Positions 37,821 through 46,607 are shown, counted from the stretch's first letter. The stretch is DNA of 64,000 nucleotides from Brevibacillus laterosporus LMG 15441 (GCF_000219535.2 NZ_CP007806.1:3258501-3322500), one strand, 5' to 3'. The notes: generated by a model from the sequence alone, not told the origin. Numbers and translations are program-made.

Positions 37821-38123
37821 ATGAAAGCAAAAATTACTCGCAATGCGGCAAAAAAAATCAATGAAATCATGGCTCAGGAAACTGATAAAGATGCAAAGCT
37901 TCGCGTATACATCACACATAAACACGGTAACCACGCTCATTATGGAATGACTTTGGACAAACCATCAGAGAAGGATACCGTTGTATCTACTGATAAAGAT
38001 ATCGATGTCCTCCTGCAAACCTCAGAGGAATTACTAGATGGCGTTGTAATAGATTATCTGTTTATTCCAGAGGAAGGCTTTGTAGTAACCAATCCAAGCA
38101 AGGGCAATACAGGAGATCACTAA
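37821..38123 (+). CDS. HesB/IscA-like protein lacking the scaffold cysteines (100 aa)
   Basis: ATG at 37821 follows AAGGAG. KITRNAAKKINEIMAQE, LRVYITHKHGNHAHYGMTLD and DGVVIDYLFIPEEGFVVTNP follow the HesB/IscA (A-type Fe-S scaffold) fold over the full length. The three cysteines that hold the cluster are absent; the first position is in a His-rich run and the C-terminal CGC is replaced by FVVTNP. It is therefore unlikely to be a normal cluster carrier. Related cysteine-poor HesB-like proteins exist in Bacillales. Confidence 0.8.
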   Translation: MKAKITRNAAKKINEIMAQETDKDAKLRVYITHKHGNHAHYGMTLDKPSEKDTVVSTDKDIDVLLQTSEELLDGVVIDYLFIPEEGFVVTNPSKGNTGDH

Positions 38124-38182
38124 TACTTCTACCTGATTAATTTGTATGAATCAAATCATATTCTACATATTATTTGCCTTCA

Positions 38183-38219
38183 GAGAAACCACGAGGAGCA
38201 CTCTTCTTCGTGGTTTCTC
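38183..38219 (+). terminator. Hairpin after the HesB-like gene
   Basis: GAGAAACCACGA (38183-38194) pairs perfectly with TCGTGGTTTCTC (38208-38219). The following T-run is short. It lies 26 bases before the OsmC start, so partial readthrough is possible. Confidence 0.65.
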
Positions 38220-38244
38220 CATTTTCGAAACAGGAGGAAGGACC

Positions 38245-38631
38245 ATGCAATTTACTCAGATGAATCAAAACTTGCAAACAACCCTACCCTATGGAAATTT
38301 AACCATCTCTAGTGACCGTCAGCAAGGCTTTAAACCGATTGATTTGCTAGTTTCTGCCATTGCGGGGTGTAGCCAAATCGTCTTTACGCGCATCCTGGAA
38401 AAAAAACGCATCTCATACAACTCGCTTACTCTCCATGTAGATGCCGTTCAAAGCGAGAATGCCCCGAATCCTTTGACGAAGATAAGTCTCATTTATACTA
38501 TTACTGGTTCAGACCTTGTGCAGGAAAAGCTGGATAAGGCCTTGCGCTTGGTACCTCCTAACTGCACCATTATTCAATCACTCCATCCAAATACCGAAGT
38601 AGTAGAACAAGTGATCATCTCTAAAGCATAA
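38245..38631 (+). CDS. OsmC/Ohr family protein (128 aa)
   Basis: ATG at 38245 follows AGGAGGAAGG; the longer frame is rejected. KPIDLLVSAIAGCSQIVFTR carries the first cysteine and LVPPNCTIIQSL the second, which are the peroxidatic and resolving cysteines of thiol-dependent peroxidases. This is the OsmC (YhfA-like) rather than the Ohr subgroup by its short length. It probably reduces organic hydroperoxides. Confidence 0.88.
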   Translation: MQFTQMNQNLQTTLPYGNLTISSDRQQGFKPIDLLVSAIAGCSQIVFTRILEKKRISYNSLTLHVDAVQSENAPNPLTKISLIYTITGSDLVQEKLDKALRLVPPNCTIIQSLHPNTEVVEQVIISKA

Positions 38632-38649
38632 GTCAGCTTCACTAAAGAA

Positions 38650-38711
38650 AAAACCATGATTGCATTACCGGAATATCTTACTTGTTCATTCTGGCAAAGC
38701 CTCATGGTTTT
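38650..38711. terminator. Bidirectional hairpin between osmC-like gene and helD
   Basis: AAAACCATGA (38650-38659) pairs with TCATGGTTTT (38702-38711), with an inner imperfect stem, between convergent genes. Confidence 0.65.
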
Positions 38712-38837
38712 CATTGTTTTTCTTCCTTTTGTACACGTTACTAACTTTGATTTTTATCAGCTTTTCTGAGTATGCCACCCCTATTTGGGGATTGGTTGTA
38801 TCAAGTGTACATCTAATCTTCTGAATGATTTTTCATA

Positions 38838-41081
38838 TCATAGCTCTTGTATCGCAGCTGCTTTTGTCTTTAGCCATGGAGTCACCTTAGCATCCCCTTG
38901 AATATATAGCAGAAGTTGATGGACAGGTCGTGACATGGTGACATAAAGTAACTTGGCATCCATCACATTCTCCTTGTAATGTTCATCATCTACGTGTAGG
39001 ACGATTACTACATCAAATTGCAGCCCTTTCGTCAGATAAGCAGGCAGAACGGTTACTCCACCTGGAAATTCCTTATCTTTCACACCTAGATGATGAAGCT
39101 CAAGTCCCTTTTCTTTTAAGGCTTTAGCAATTTTTTTACTCTCATGTATGGTTTTAGTGACAATCGCCACCGTTTGATGACCAAGTGCTAATGACTTTTC
39201 AACCCGCTTTTTAATATCCTCAAGCATGTTGCTCTGATTCTTCGCCCGTAAAAATAACGGTTCTTCACCATGACGCAACACCGGCTTTGCCTCAGTAATT
39301 TCCGGCAATTGCGTGCCCTGTAAAACCTCATTGGACCAATTCATAATTTCAACTGTCGAACGATAGCTCTGCTCTAACGTATAAAAGTCTGTTTTCTTTT
39401 TGAAGATATTTCGTAAAACTGGCTGCCAGCTATCTAATCCACGGTACGCATGAATCCCTTGTGCCAAATCCCCTACGATTGTCATTGATTCATTTTTCGT
39501 ATGTAAAGAAAGCACTAAAATCTCTAGATAGCTCAAATCCTGCGCCTCATCGATTACCGTATGATCAAAAGGGGCTTCCTTTCCGCTTCCTTCCAGCAGA
39601 TGACGTAGATATAAAATGGGAGCAAGGTCTTCTGCTTCTATACGCTCTTCCTCTATGATTGCTTTTGAAGTCTCTACGACATCCTGCAACCATTCATCTG
39701 AAATATCCTCACTAGTAAGCTTTCGTAAAAGCTCCCAATCCTGCAGAAGCTGGGTATACACAGTAAAAGCATCTATCTCTGGCCACTTCCCTAAATACAA
39801 AGCGAGCAATTCATCCATTTTCTTCTCGAACCGCAATAAACTTGGCTTATCCAAATCGATTTTTTCTTCTCGTAAATGTGTAAACAATTGCTGGGTCATT
39901 TGTTGTTTAACATGCTTAGCTAAGGCTTCTATTCTGCGGTGATAGGGCAAATGAGCAAATTCATTAATAAACAACTGGCGAATATCTGCCTTTTTCATTT
40001 CAAACACATGCTTTGTCTTGTTATAAATAAATCGTAAATCCTTATAGGTAATCAGCTCATGCAGTAAGTAATCCATATACTTATCTAGCATATTTCGACA
40101 ATGAACGGAACCCTTAAAAGACATCCGATTCCACGTTTGACGCTTCTGTACCTGCTTACTAGCATCGTCTTCAAAGAAAAGCAACAATGGCTTGCTCGGA
40201 TCAACAATTCGCCAGCCTTTTGGTAAAAGTACTTTTACCTGTTTGGCAGCCCACTCTGAGAAAGTGGCTTGTTGTACATCCTCCACACCTAATTCGGGTA
40301 ATACATCCGAAATATATGTTAAAAACAGCTTATTAGGAGCAAATACCATAAATTTCTTGGATGCAATCAAATGCTGGTAATTATAAATCAAATAGGAAAG
40401 GCGGTGTAATGCAATCGTAGTCTTTCCGCTTCCAGCTACCCCTTGGACCACAATAGCCCGATCTTTTTCTGCACGTATGATATCATTCTGTTCCGTTTGA
40501 ATGGTAGCAACGATATCCTTTAATCGACTATCGTTATTTTGATTCAGACTGGAAGCTAAGAATTCATCAATATAGCCTTCTTCCAGAAAATCCTCTGGCG
40601 TCCCGATTTCGCGATTGATCGTCTCTTTTAACGCACCATCATAAATTCCTGTAATCTGACCATCTTCTATAGCAAAATTACGCTTAAGCTTTACTTCTCC
40701 CCGTACAATTCCCTGTAATGTTCGGTAAAAAGCATCCTTGCTCTCCCCGCTATAATAAAGGCTAGCGATAGGTGCACGCCAATCTACTACAACACTATCC
40801 ATTGTGTCGCGTTCTACAATCCCACGCTTTCCTATATATACGGAATCCATTTCATAGGTTTCGTCTTTCATGAAATCTACTCGACCAAAGTAAGGCTTAT
40901 TCACAGAGCTTTCCAAATGAAAGAGATCCCTAGCTTTCGAGGAATTGACTACTTGTTTGACATAGTCGTCCGTTGCCTCTCGCAAATCCTCTCGGAGCTG
41001 TCCAATCTCCTTTTCAATCGTATGTACTGTTTTTTCCAGCCGATCTTGTTCTTCCTTATATGCAGGATGATGAATGGTCAC
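38838..41081 (-). CDS. helD: RNA polymerase recycling ATPase HelD (747 aa)
   Basis: GTG at 41081 has GGAGG eight bases away. The N-terminal coiled coil (EEQDRLEKTVHTIEKEIGQL) is the arm that enters RNA polymerase. Walker A is GVAGSGKTTIALHRL, Walker B lies in DHTVIDEAQDLS, and the helicase superfamily 1 C-terminal domain has VAIVTKT and TKGLQFDVVIVLHVDD. Length fits HelD (about 770 aa), which removes RNA polymerase stalled on DNA. It acts in the cytoplasm. Confidence 0.94.
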   Translation of the reverse strand: MTIHHPAYKEEQDRLEKTVHTIEKEIGQLREDLREATDDYVKQVVNSSKARDLFHLESSVNKPYFGRVDFMKDETYEMDSVYIGKRGIVERDTMDSVVVDWRAPIASLYYSGESKDAFYRTLQGIVRGEVKLKRNFAIEDGQITGIYDGALKETINREIGTPEDFLEEGYIDEFLASSLNQNNDSRLKDIVATIQTEQNDIIRAEKDRAIVVQGVAGSGKTTIALHRLSYLIYNYQHLIASKKFMVFAPNKLFLTYISDVLPELGVEDVQQATFSEWAAKQVKVLLPKGWRIVDPSKPLLLFFEDDASKQVQKRQTWNRMSFKGSVHCRNMLDKYMDYLLHELITYKDLRFIYNKTKHVFEMKKADIRQLFINEFAHLPYHRRIEALAKHVKQQMTQQLFTHLREEKIDLDKPSLLRFEKKMDELLALYLGKWPEIDAFTVYTQLLQDWELLRKLTSEDISDEWLQDVVETSKAIIEEERIEAEDLAPILYLRHLLEGSGKEAPFDHTVIDEAQDLSYLEILVLSLHTKNESMTIVGDLAQGIHAYRGLDSWQPVLRNIFKKKTDFYTLEQSYRSTVEIMNWSNEVLQGTQLPEITEAKPVLRHGEEPLFLRAKNQSNMLEDIKKRVEKSLALGHQTVAIVTKTIHESKKIAKALKEKGLELHHLGVKDKEFPGGVTVLPAYLTKGLQFDVVIVLHVDDEHYKENVMDAKLLYVTMSRPVHQLLLYIQGDAKVTPWLKTKAAAIQEL

Positions 41082-41158
41082 ATGACTAACCTCCTTTTCA
41101 TCAAACGAATATTTATCTTATCAAAATGAAAAAGCAATTCCAAGGACAATCTTAAAAA

Positions 41159-41521
41159 TCACAAATGTACCCCGAGCAGCATCCCTAGTGCAGCAGATAA
41201 AATCCCCACAGAATAGCTAATAAGCAAGTAGATGAATCCTATCTGGTAACGTTTTGATGTAAATAATGAATAGCTCTCCCACTTACATGTAGAAAATGTC
41301 GTAAAAGCCCCCATAAAACCTGTGCCTGCCATTACGATAAAAAAAGGAGCTAAGGAAGAACTTGTTAGTACCCCTAATAAAAAACACCCCAAAATATTAA
41401 TACAGCAGGTCGCTAATGGGAACATTCCTTTATAACGTTGATTGATCAGAGAACTGATTCCGTAACGAGACATGGCCCCAAGACAACCGCCTAATGCTAC
41501 TCCTATACTATTCAACAGCAT
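41159..41521 (-). CDS. crcB: Fluoride exporter FluC/CrcB subunit, copy 2 (120 aa)
   Basis: GGCLGAMSRYGISSLINQRY, a CCINILGCFLLGVL helix and GTGFMGAFTTFSTCKWES match the four-helix Fluc channel family, with GxFTTFST the signature. These form dual-topology dimers that let fluoride leave the cell. Many Firmicutes carry two genes in tandem behind a fluoride riboswitch. Here the partner is 16.8 kb away at 58304 on the same strand, and this copy has no riboswitch. RBS GAGGGAG precedes the ATG. Confidence 0.93.
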   Translation of the reverse strand: MLLNSIGVALGGCLGAMSRYGISSLINQRYKGMFPLATCCINILGCFLLGVLTSSSLAPFFIVMAGTGFMGAFTTFSTCKWESYSLFTSKRYQIGFIYLLISYSVGILSAALGMLLGVHL

Positions 41522-42043
41522 CAGTATCGCTCCCTCTCTGTGCTAATTGGGTACCTATCCAAGAACCCAGCCAAACATAACACTTTGCCTAACATAATAG
41601 CATTCGACATCATTATCTCAAATGAAATCTTCTATAATATACAGTTTAAATAACCTATTTTTTATTAATAGGTAACAAAAGAAAAAATCGTTTTCTTTTA
41701 TCTTAGGAAACGATTTTCTTCATTTTTATTTCATCCTTGTATTTTTTCTGATTTTGCACATAGCTCATGTCGACACTTTGTATCGCTTGTTAAGCTGGCA
41801 ACCAAAAATACGTTTTTAAGTTTTGCCATCTCTCAAGCCCTTTTAGCGTTCGCACTTAGACAAGACTCATTTCTTCCATTTCTGAGTCAGTAAGCTTCCT
41901 TATCTTATTTATAACTCAAAGAGATAGATTATTTCTTGAATCAGTCGCCCGTCTTTTTTCATAAAAAGCTCCTAATGGGTATCAGGTTTTGATACCATTC
42001 TATCATATACTGAAGGTAGTAAAAGTAAAGGTGTGAAAGAACT
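41522..42043. other. Left edge of the accessory island, gene-free
   Basis: No gene is supported. A hairpin AAAATCGTTT (41684-41693) / AAACGATTTT (41708-41717) may be a terminator. The hexamer GGGTAC at 41549-41554 also occurs at 58262-58267 near the other edge. The region begins at the start codon of fluC copy 2. Confidence 0.4.
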
Positions 42044-42556
42044 ATGCAGCGGTACTCTAATGCTGAAGAATTAATTGAATCAATCGATAAAGCCTATAAA
42101 AAATTTATTGAAGAATTTAAGGTGATTCCTGAAGAGTTGAGAGATAAACATATCTCTGAAGTGGATAAATCTCCTTCTGAAATCCTTTCCTATCAATTGG
42201 GGTGGATCAACTTATTGTTATCGTGGGAAAAAGACGAGCAAAGTGGACTTGACGTACAAACACCCACTCCAGACTACAAATGGAATAACTTAGGTAAACT
42301 TTATCAATCTTTTTATGAGCAACACGGTGCTTTAACCTTAAAACAGCAGGAAGAAGAATTGACAAAGTTAGTCCGAAAGCTAGTCGATTGGATAAATGAT
42401 CTTACTGAAGCAGAATTATTCCAACCAGAACAAAGAAAATGGGCTACAACAAAAGCAATGTGGCCTGTTTGGAAATGGGTGCATATCAATACAGTTGCTC
42501 CATTTACGAATTTCAGAACTAAAATTCGTAAATGGAAAAAAATATCTTTAAAGTAA
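42044..42556 (+). CDS. ClbS/DfsB family four-helix bundle protein (170 aa)
   Basis: MQRYSNAEELIESIDKAYKK, SPSEILSYQLGWINLLLSWE and the late WVHINTVAPFTNFRTKIRKW match the ClbS/DfsB family (formerly DUF1706), related to DinB-type bundles. The founding member ClbS hydrolyses colibactin and protects the producer. Here it is probably a general stress or self-protection protein; no toxin synthesis genes are nearby. It is the first gene of the island. Confidence 0.82.
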   Translation: MQRYSNAEELIESIDKAYKKFIEEFKVIPEELRDKHISEVDKSPSEILSYQLGWINLLLSWEKDEQSGLDVQTPTPDYKWNNLGKLYQSFYEQHGALTLKQQEEELTKLVRKLVDWINDLTEAELFQPEQRKWATTKAMWPVWKWVHINTVAPFTNFRTKIRKWKKISLK

Positions 42557-42576
42557 TTTAAGAAAAGTAAGTACTG

Positions 42577-42735
42577 TCACAAGTCAGATATCCTGTAGCA
42601 AAACTCGGCTAGCTCGTCATCTTCAATGATCGGCGTCTCAATCAGTTTCTTATCTTCATGAAACTGACGTAACATTTCTGTATGCTCTGGCAAAATAAAT
42701 CTCGTTATAAGTGGATCAAGTATTTTACTAGCCAT
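42577..42735 (-). CDS. YolD-like small protein (52 aa)
   Basis: ATG at 42735 follows AGGAGATG. RFILPEHTEMLRQFHEDKK and PIIEDDELAEFCYRI fit the YolD-like family, often encoded beside Y-family polymerases (UmuC-like) in Bacillales. No polymerase gene is here, so it is an orphan. It lies convergent with the ClbS-like gene. Confidence 0.65.
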   Translation of the reverse strand: MASKILDPLITRFILPEHTEMLRQFHEDKKLIETPIIEDDELAEFCYRISDL

Positions 42736-42915
42736 CAAAACATCTCCTTAAAATACAAACGTACGTTCTCGTATGCAAATTAATCTATTAGGAATCTATG
42801 ATAAAAAGGGAATGGGTATTTATGCTAAGATCAAAAAAGAGATTCTGAGGAAATGAAGTGTTAGTTTAATCATTTTTTTAACAGATGATGATTATATATG
42901 TAAGCCTCACACAAC
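42736..42915. other. Short gene-free stretch
   Basis: Nothing recognised apart from AT-rich sequence upstream of the YolD-like gene. Confidence 0.3.
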
Positions 42916-42946
42916 AAAAGCCCTAGAACAATTCTAGAGCTTTTCC
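42916..42946. terminator. Hairpin, terminator-like
   Basis: AAAAGCCCTAGA (42916-42927) pairs with TCTAGAGCTTTT (42933-42944), one mismatch. No gene ends immediately beside it, so it may be left from a deleted one. Confidence 0.55.
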
Positions 42947-43084
42947 ATAAACTAACTAATTATCCTAATCATTTTAACATGGTATTTTGATCAAGCACGT
43001 GGGGGGCATTTCTCAACTACAGCTATCCAGTATTGTTTAGTATAGCTAAAAGCCTGTATCATTAAGTGTACATTTCAGTATACA

Positions 43085-43408
43085 TTAATTAGTCTTTTTT
43101 TTGTTGATTATTAGACCCCACCACACAAGTAGGTATATGTATCCTAAAATCGAGTAAATAGTCCACCCTTCTCCTTGTTGTAATTGATCGATAAAATATT
43201 CAAACTCATTTAACCCTTCTTGTCTTTCGATACTATAAATTAAACTTATAAGGGGAATAGTACACACAAAAATAATTGTAAAACTAGATACTATTCTTAA
43301 AACCTTTTTTTTAACAAGGCTGGATATAGCACTTCTTAATGTTGTTAACAAAAACAAGTAATATATAATCCAAAACCAACTTGGAAGAGTTTCCACTTGT
43401 TTTTTCAC
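43085..43408 (-). CDS. Membrane protein of unknown function (107 aa)
   Basis: Three hydrophobic segments: WFWIIYYLFLLTTL, IVSSFTIIFVCTIPLISLIY and WTIYSILGYIYLLVWWGLII, with an acidic stretch (ERQEGLNEFEYFIDQLQQGE) between the last two. The GTG at 43408 abuts AAGGAG; a second GTG four codons later (43396) is better spaced and may be the true start. Family unknown. Confidence 0.6.
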   Translation of the reverse strand: MKKQVETLPSWFWIIYYLFLLTTLRSAISSLVKKKVLRIVSSFTIIFVCTIPLISLIYSIERQEGLNEFEYFIDQLQQGEGWTIYSILGYIYLLVWWGLIINKKKTN

Positions 43409-43456
43409 TCCTTAGAAATCTCTTATCGGGATTCATTCTAAATAAACAAGTCAAAC

Positions 43457-43642
43457 CTAATATTTTTTGATGTTATCCACAAAATATATAGGATCTTTGT
43501 TACTTAATACTAACCGATTTTTAAGGTCAAACTTTTTCGTGTCTCTTATAGAAATCACTGTTTTTTTATCAACATAAGATCTAGTAAAAACCTCTTCTGT
43601 CTCATAGTCCACATTTAGAATATCTTTGGAGTTAGTATAGTT
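43457..43642 (-). pseudogene. 3' fragment of a gene truncated at the IS3 element
   Basis: A minus-strand frame without a start runs from the IS boundary to a TAG at 43457 and encodes NYTNSKDILNVDYETEEVF, then VISIRDTKKFDLKNRL and KDPIYFVDNIKKY. The composition is protein-like. Its 5' part would lie beyond the IS element, but I find no continuation there, so insertion came with a deletion or rearrangement. Confidence 0.5.
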
Positions 43643-43697
43643 TCATGGACACCTCTTAGTTAAGTCCTTACAATGAAACAAGAGGAGATGAGTCCGG

Positions 43698-43973
43698 ATG
43701 GAACACAAAAAAACGAACAAGAGATACAATGAAGATTTTAAAAGAACAGTGGTAGATCTTTATCACTCTGGTTACTCTGTAAAGGAATTATCTAGCGAAT
43801 ATGGCATTTCAGAAGTCACTATTTACAAATGGATCAAAGAATTTACTCCTCTCGGAGAAGCAGGACAATCTATTGCACCTAAAGAGATCGCTGCTATGCA
43901 GAAGGAAATACTTCGATTGAAACAGGAAAATGAAATTCTAAAAAAGGCCATGGCCATATTCGCGAAAAAGTAG
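43698..43973 (+). CDS. IS3-family OrfA, HTH protein (91 aa)
   Basis: NKRYNEDFKRTVVDLYHSGY, then VKELSSEYGISEVTIYKWIK form the HTH_Tnp_1 domain that binds the element ends, followed by a leucine-zipper-like helix (EIAAMQKEILRLKQENEILK). It ends FAKK then TAG. The stretch GAAAAAG just before the stop is a likely -1 slippage site that would give the OrfAB fusion transposase. Confidence 0.92.
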   Translation: MEHKKTNKRYNEDFKRTVVDLYHSGYSVKELSSEYGISEVTIYKWIKEFTPLGEAGQSIAPKEIAAMQKEILRLKQENEILKKAMAIFAKK

Positions 43974-44848
43974 AAATTGCAGAACTGAATCAATTTATTG
44001 CAGCAAACAGAGAAAAGTACTCTGTACAGACTATGTGTAAGGTACTCAATCTTTCCAGAAGTACATACTATCAATTCCAAAAGAAAGAGCACTCTCCACG
44101 TCATAAAGAGAACCAACTGATTAGAAAGAGAATGTTTGAAATTTATCAGGATAGCAAGGGACGTTATGGTGCTCCCAAGATTCATTATCTTTTGAATAGA
44201 GAAGGCTTTTCTATTAGCCAGAAAAAAGTGCAACGATTAATGATTAAGGCCGATATTCGATCCATTACGCGTAAGAAATTCCGCCCACAAGGAAGCAAAG
44301 ACAGAGTTATGGAAAGACCTAATCTACTTCAGCAAGATTTTAAAACAACATCTAGTAACGAGAAATGGGTAGCAGATATTACGTATATTCATACTCTTCG
44401 GGATGGTTGGTGTTATTTGGCATCCGTTCTTAATCTACATTCTAAAAAAATCATAGGGTACTCTTTTTCACGTCATATGACAGTGGATGTAGTTTTGCAT
44501 GCATTAAAAAATGCCTATGATATTCAAAAACCCGCAAGGGATTTGGTACTTCATACTGATTTAGGTGCCCAATATACGAGTAAGGATTTCATGCAAGATG
44601 TTAAGCAACTTCACATTGTTCACTCATTTAGCAGAAAGGGCTGTCCCTATGACAATGCCTGTATCGAATCGTTCCATGCCATTCTGAAGAAAGAAGAAGT
44701 AAACCATGTGACTTACATTGATTATGAATCCGCAAAGCTTGCGCTTTTTACATATATAGAAGGTTGGTATAACCGAACCCGAATTCATGGTAGTCTAGGC
44801 TACAAAACACCTCAAGAAGTAGAAGACTTGCAAAGAAAAGCATCCTAG
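43970..44848 (+). CDS. IS3-family OrfB, DDE integrase domain
   Basis: The frame is open from 43970 (VEIAELNQFIAANREKYSVQ) and overlaps the end of OrfA in the -1 frame; the first ATG is at 44033. It has an HTH_21 region (RYGAPKIHYLLNREGFSISQ) and an rve catalytic core with the three acidic residues in WVADITYIH, LHTDLGAQYTS and ACIESFHAILKKE. The catalytic triad is complete, so the element could be active. Confidence 0.93.
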   Translation, partial: VEIAELNQFIAANREKYSVQTMCKVLNLSRSTYYQFQKKEHSPRHKENQLIRKRMFEIYQDSKGRYGAPKIHYLLNREGFSISQKKVQRLMIKADIRSITRKKFRPQGSKDRVMERPNLLQQDFKTTSSNEKWVADITYIHTLRDGWCYLASVLNLHSKKIIGYSFSRHMTVDVVLHALKNAYDIQKPARDLVLHTDLGAQYTSKDFMQDVKQLHIVHSFSRKGCPYDNACIESFHAILKKEEVNHVTYIDYESAKLALFTYIEGWYNRTRIHGSLGYKTPQEVEDLQRKAS

Positions 44849-44918
44849 TACTTAACTTAATTGTGTCCAAGATATTGACTCAAATCCAAGTAAAATTTTC
44901 TAAAGAGATGTAATTATT

Positions 44919-45113
44919 ATGAGTCTTATTACTATAACCGTATATGTAAAATATAAGGAAATTCAAGACCTAGAAAATGGAGATACTATTTTAGGTTATA
45001 GTACACAAACTTCGAATCACCATGTTGCCATACAGGTTCCTTACAGTTGGGTAGAGAGTAGGATGAGTGATGGAGAATTTGGTCCATTATTTAAGATCAA
45101 AATAAAAAAGTAG
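44919..45113 (+). CDS. Hypothetical protein beside the IS element (64 aa)
   Basis: MSLITITVYVKYKEIQDLEN, then GDTILGYSTQTSNHHVAIQV and a basic end (KIKIKK). A strand-rich small domain with no signal peptide. AAAGAGATG upstream is a weak ribosome binding site. A terminator follows directly, which supports a transcript. It starts 50 bases from the IS end and might be a shortened gene. Confidence 0.5.
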   Translation: MSLITITVYVKYKEIQDLENGDTILGYSTQTSNHHVAIQVPYSWVESRMSDGEFGPLFKIKIKK

Positions 45114-45140
45114 CTACCACATGGTGGTTACTTTTTTTTA
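45110..45140 (+). terminator. Terminator of the 64-aa gene
   Basis: GTAGCTACCAC (45110-45120) pairs imperfectly with GTGGTTAC (45124-45131), followed by T8. Confidence 0.75.
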
Positions 45141-45195
45141 ATATCCATCACCTTCTACCTTAGCTACTACCCTAATACTGTATCCACTGAATAAA

Positions 45196-45379
45196 TCATG
45201 TGGTCTTAAAGCTCTTTGGCATAATAGCACCCCAGCCCATTTTGAAATGTAATTTATGCTTCGCCTGTATTATTGTCTTCCTAACACATATAATGTTTTC
45301 TACCTTATACCCTTTATGAGTGGCCCATACTATTATATCTGACAAAGCTATCCCATCATCAAATAGCCTGTTTATTACT
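45196..45379 (-). pseudogene. C-terminal gene fragment
   Basis: A frame without a start codon encodes LFDDGIALSDIIVWATHKGY, then KTIIQAKHKLHFKMGWGAIM and stops at 45196. It looks like the end of a lost protein. No family recognised. Confidence 0.35.
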
Positions 45380-45398
45380 TATCCGTTTGACGGATGTT

Positions 45399-45695
45399 TT
45401 AAGATTTTCTATACTTTTTAGCTGGGTCTACTGCATCAAGATAATCTTGCACAGTACAAATTTTATGAAGATCATTTTTACTCTCTGGTCTATCTGGCTT
45501 GATATTATGCTGTGGTATATTGGTTGTTGTTGAATAACCACATTGAGTCACCAAATAATTACCAACCATTTTTCTTATTGCTGATAACCCACGATTTGTC
45601 CATCCTACTATACTAACAAATGGTTCAGTATCATCATTTTTATAAGCAGAATAATTACCACTGTTGATGTCACCAACTATCCTTATTTTCTCCAT
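45399..45695 (-). CDS. Hypothetical protein (98 aa)
   Basis: ATG at 45695 follows AAAGGGG. MEKIRIVGDINSGNYSAYKN, then FVSIVGWTNRGLSAIRKMVG and QDYLDAVDPAKKYRKS. It is soluble, with no signal peptide. I do not recognise it. It lies just downstream of the fragment at 45196 on the same strand. Confidence 0.55.
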   Translation of the reverse strand: MEKIRIVGDINSGNYSAYKNDDTEPFVSIVGWTNRGLSAIRKMVGNYLVTQCGYSTTTNIPQHNIKPDRPESKNDLHKICTVQDYLDAVDPAKKYRKS

Positions 45696-45825
45696 AGCAA
45701 CAACCCCTTTCTTACATATGATACCCTCTATTATACATGGGATTTTGCCTTACTTTTTTAATGTTTCATATTTCCACAAAAAATATATTCTCTTTTAAAG
45801 CAACTTGTTTTCGCTCATATTTACC

Positions 45826-45964
45826 CTTCTACTTATAGGTGGCATTTGCATGACAAAAAGCCTATCCGAAAACGAATAAGCTTAACTTCAAAGTTCTTCA
45901 CATACCTAAGGATATTTACCCTTTATCATGTTATACTTGTAAAAATTGGTATATACGGAGGCTT
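45826..45964. repeat. Duplicated upstream region, copy 1
   Basis: About 135 bases here are nearly identical to 48207-48343. Both include CTTATAGGTGGC, GCATGACAAAAAGCC, an imperfect hairpin around CGAAAACG, and the segment TTATACTTGTAAAAATTGGTAT right before the ribosome binding site. A short part recurs at 53916-53950. It likely carries the promoter of the downstream exported protein. Confidence 0.75.
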
Positions 45965-45972
45965 GGTCCTAT

Positions 45973-46572
45973 ATGAAAGTAAGATCAGTTGGGTTATTTA
46001 CGCTTATTCTTTTAGGTGTTCTTCAATTCTATGCAGCTTCTTCATCTATAGAAGAACCTACCGTTGGAACCGGTGCACCTCCTGAATATTTATCCATCCA
46101 AGACCTAGATAATGTTAGGTTTAAGGACGACAGTAGCAAAACCAAGACCATAAAAATACCAATCAAATCTATACCAGAATTTAATAGGATTTACTCAAAA
46201 TTAGAAAACGATAACCTTAAAAAAATGGAGCTATATGCTACCCGTGGAATCATCCTCTCAGGAGATAAGGATACAACCTATCTACTCCTCAGATATCAAT
46301 GTGGTACTAAACTATGTAACGCAGTTCTAATAAAAAAAGACCACAACAAAATTACAACAACCCCTGTTATTCCAGAATCTCAAATTTATGTAGAACATAA
46401 ATTTTCACCAAATAAAGAGATATTAGCATTATCTTTTATTTCCGATCTCCGAAATGACTATAAGGAATATACGGTATACCTCATAGATACTTCTACGTTA
46501 AAAAAACATAAGACAATCTCCTTAAAACAACAAACTCCTGATTTAAACAAAATCATACGTGAAAACTCATAA
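45973..46572 (+). CDS. Exported protein, paralogue 1 (199 aa)
   Basis: ATG at 45973 is the start shared with its paralogue at 48352. The N-terminus MKVRSVGLFTLILLGVLQFY is a signal peptide or anchor. The mature part has IEEPTVGTGAPPEYLSIQDL, KIPIKSIPEFNRIYSKLE, a pair of cysteines (YQCGTKLCNAVLIKK) that could form a disulfide, and LALSFISDLRNDYKEYTVYL. The two paralogues are nearly identical for the first ~50 residues and diverge later. Family unknown. A muramidase-like gene lies convergent and just downstream in both cases. Confidence 0.7.
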   Translation: MKVRSVGLFTLILLGVLQFYAASSSIEEPTVGTGAPPEYLSIQDLDNVRFKDDSSKTKTIKIPIKSIPEFNRIYSKLENDNLKKMELYATRGIILSGDKDTTYLLLRYQCGTKLCNAVLIKKDHNKITTTPVIPESQIYVEHKFSPNKEILALSFISDLRNDYKEYTVYLIDTSTLKKHKTISLKQQTPDLNKIIRENS

Positions 46573-46580
46573 AATTTTAG

Positions 46581-46605
46581 AGGGGCATGTATGGCCCCTC
46601 TTTTT
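46581..46605. terminator. Bidirectional terminator
   Basis: AGGGGC (46581-46586) pairs with GCCCCT (46594-46599), followed by C and TTTTT. It lies between the exported protein and the convergent pseudogene. Confidence 0.75.
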
Positions 46606-46607
46606 CA

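Larger units (their letters stand above)
43646..44869 (+). mobile_element. IS3-family insertion sequence
   Basis: Terminal inverted repeats begin TGGACAC on the left (43646) and end GTGTCCA on the right (44869). Inner parts also match, with TTAGTTAAGT on the left and ACTTAACTTAA on the right. Between them are the two overlapping frames typical of the family, joined by a likely -1 frameshift. Flanking bases (TTTCA left, AGATA right) show no target duplication. Confidence 0.85.
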
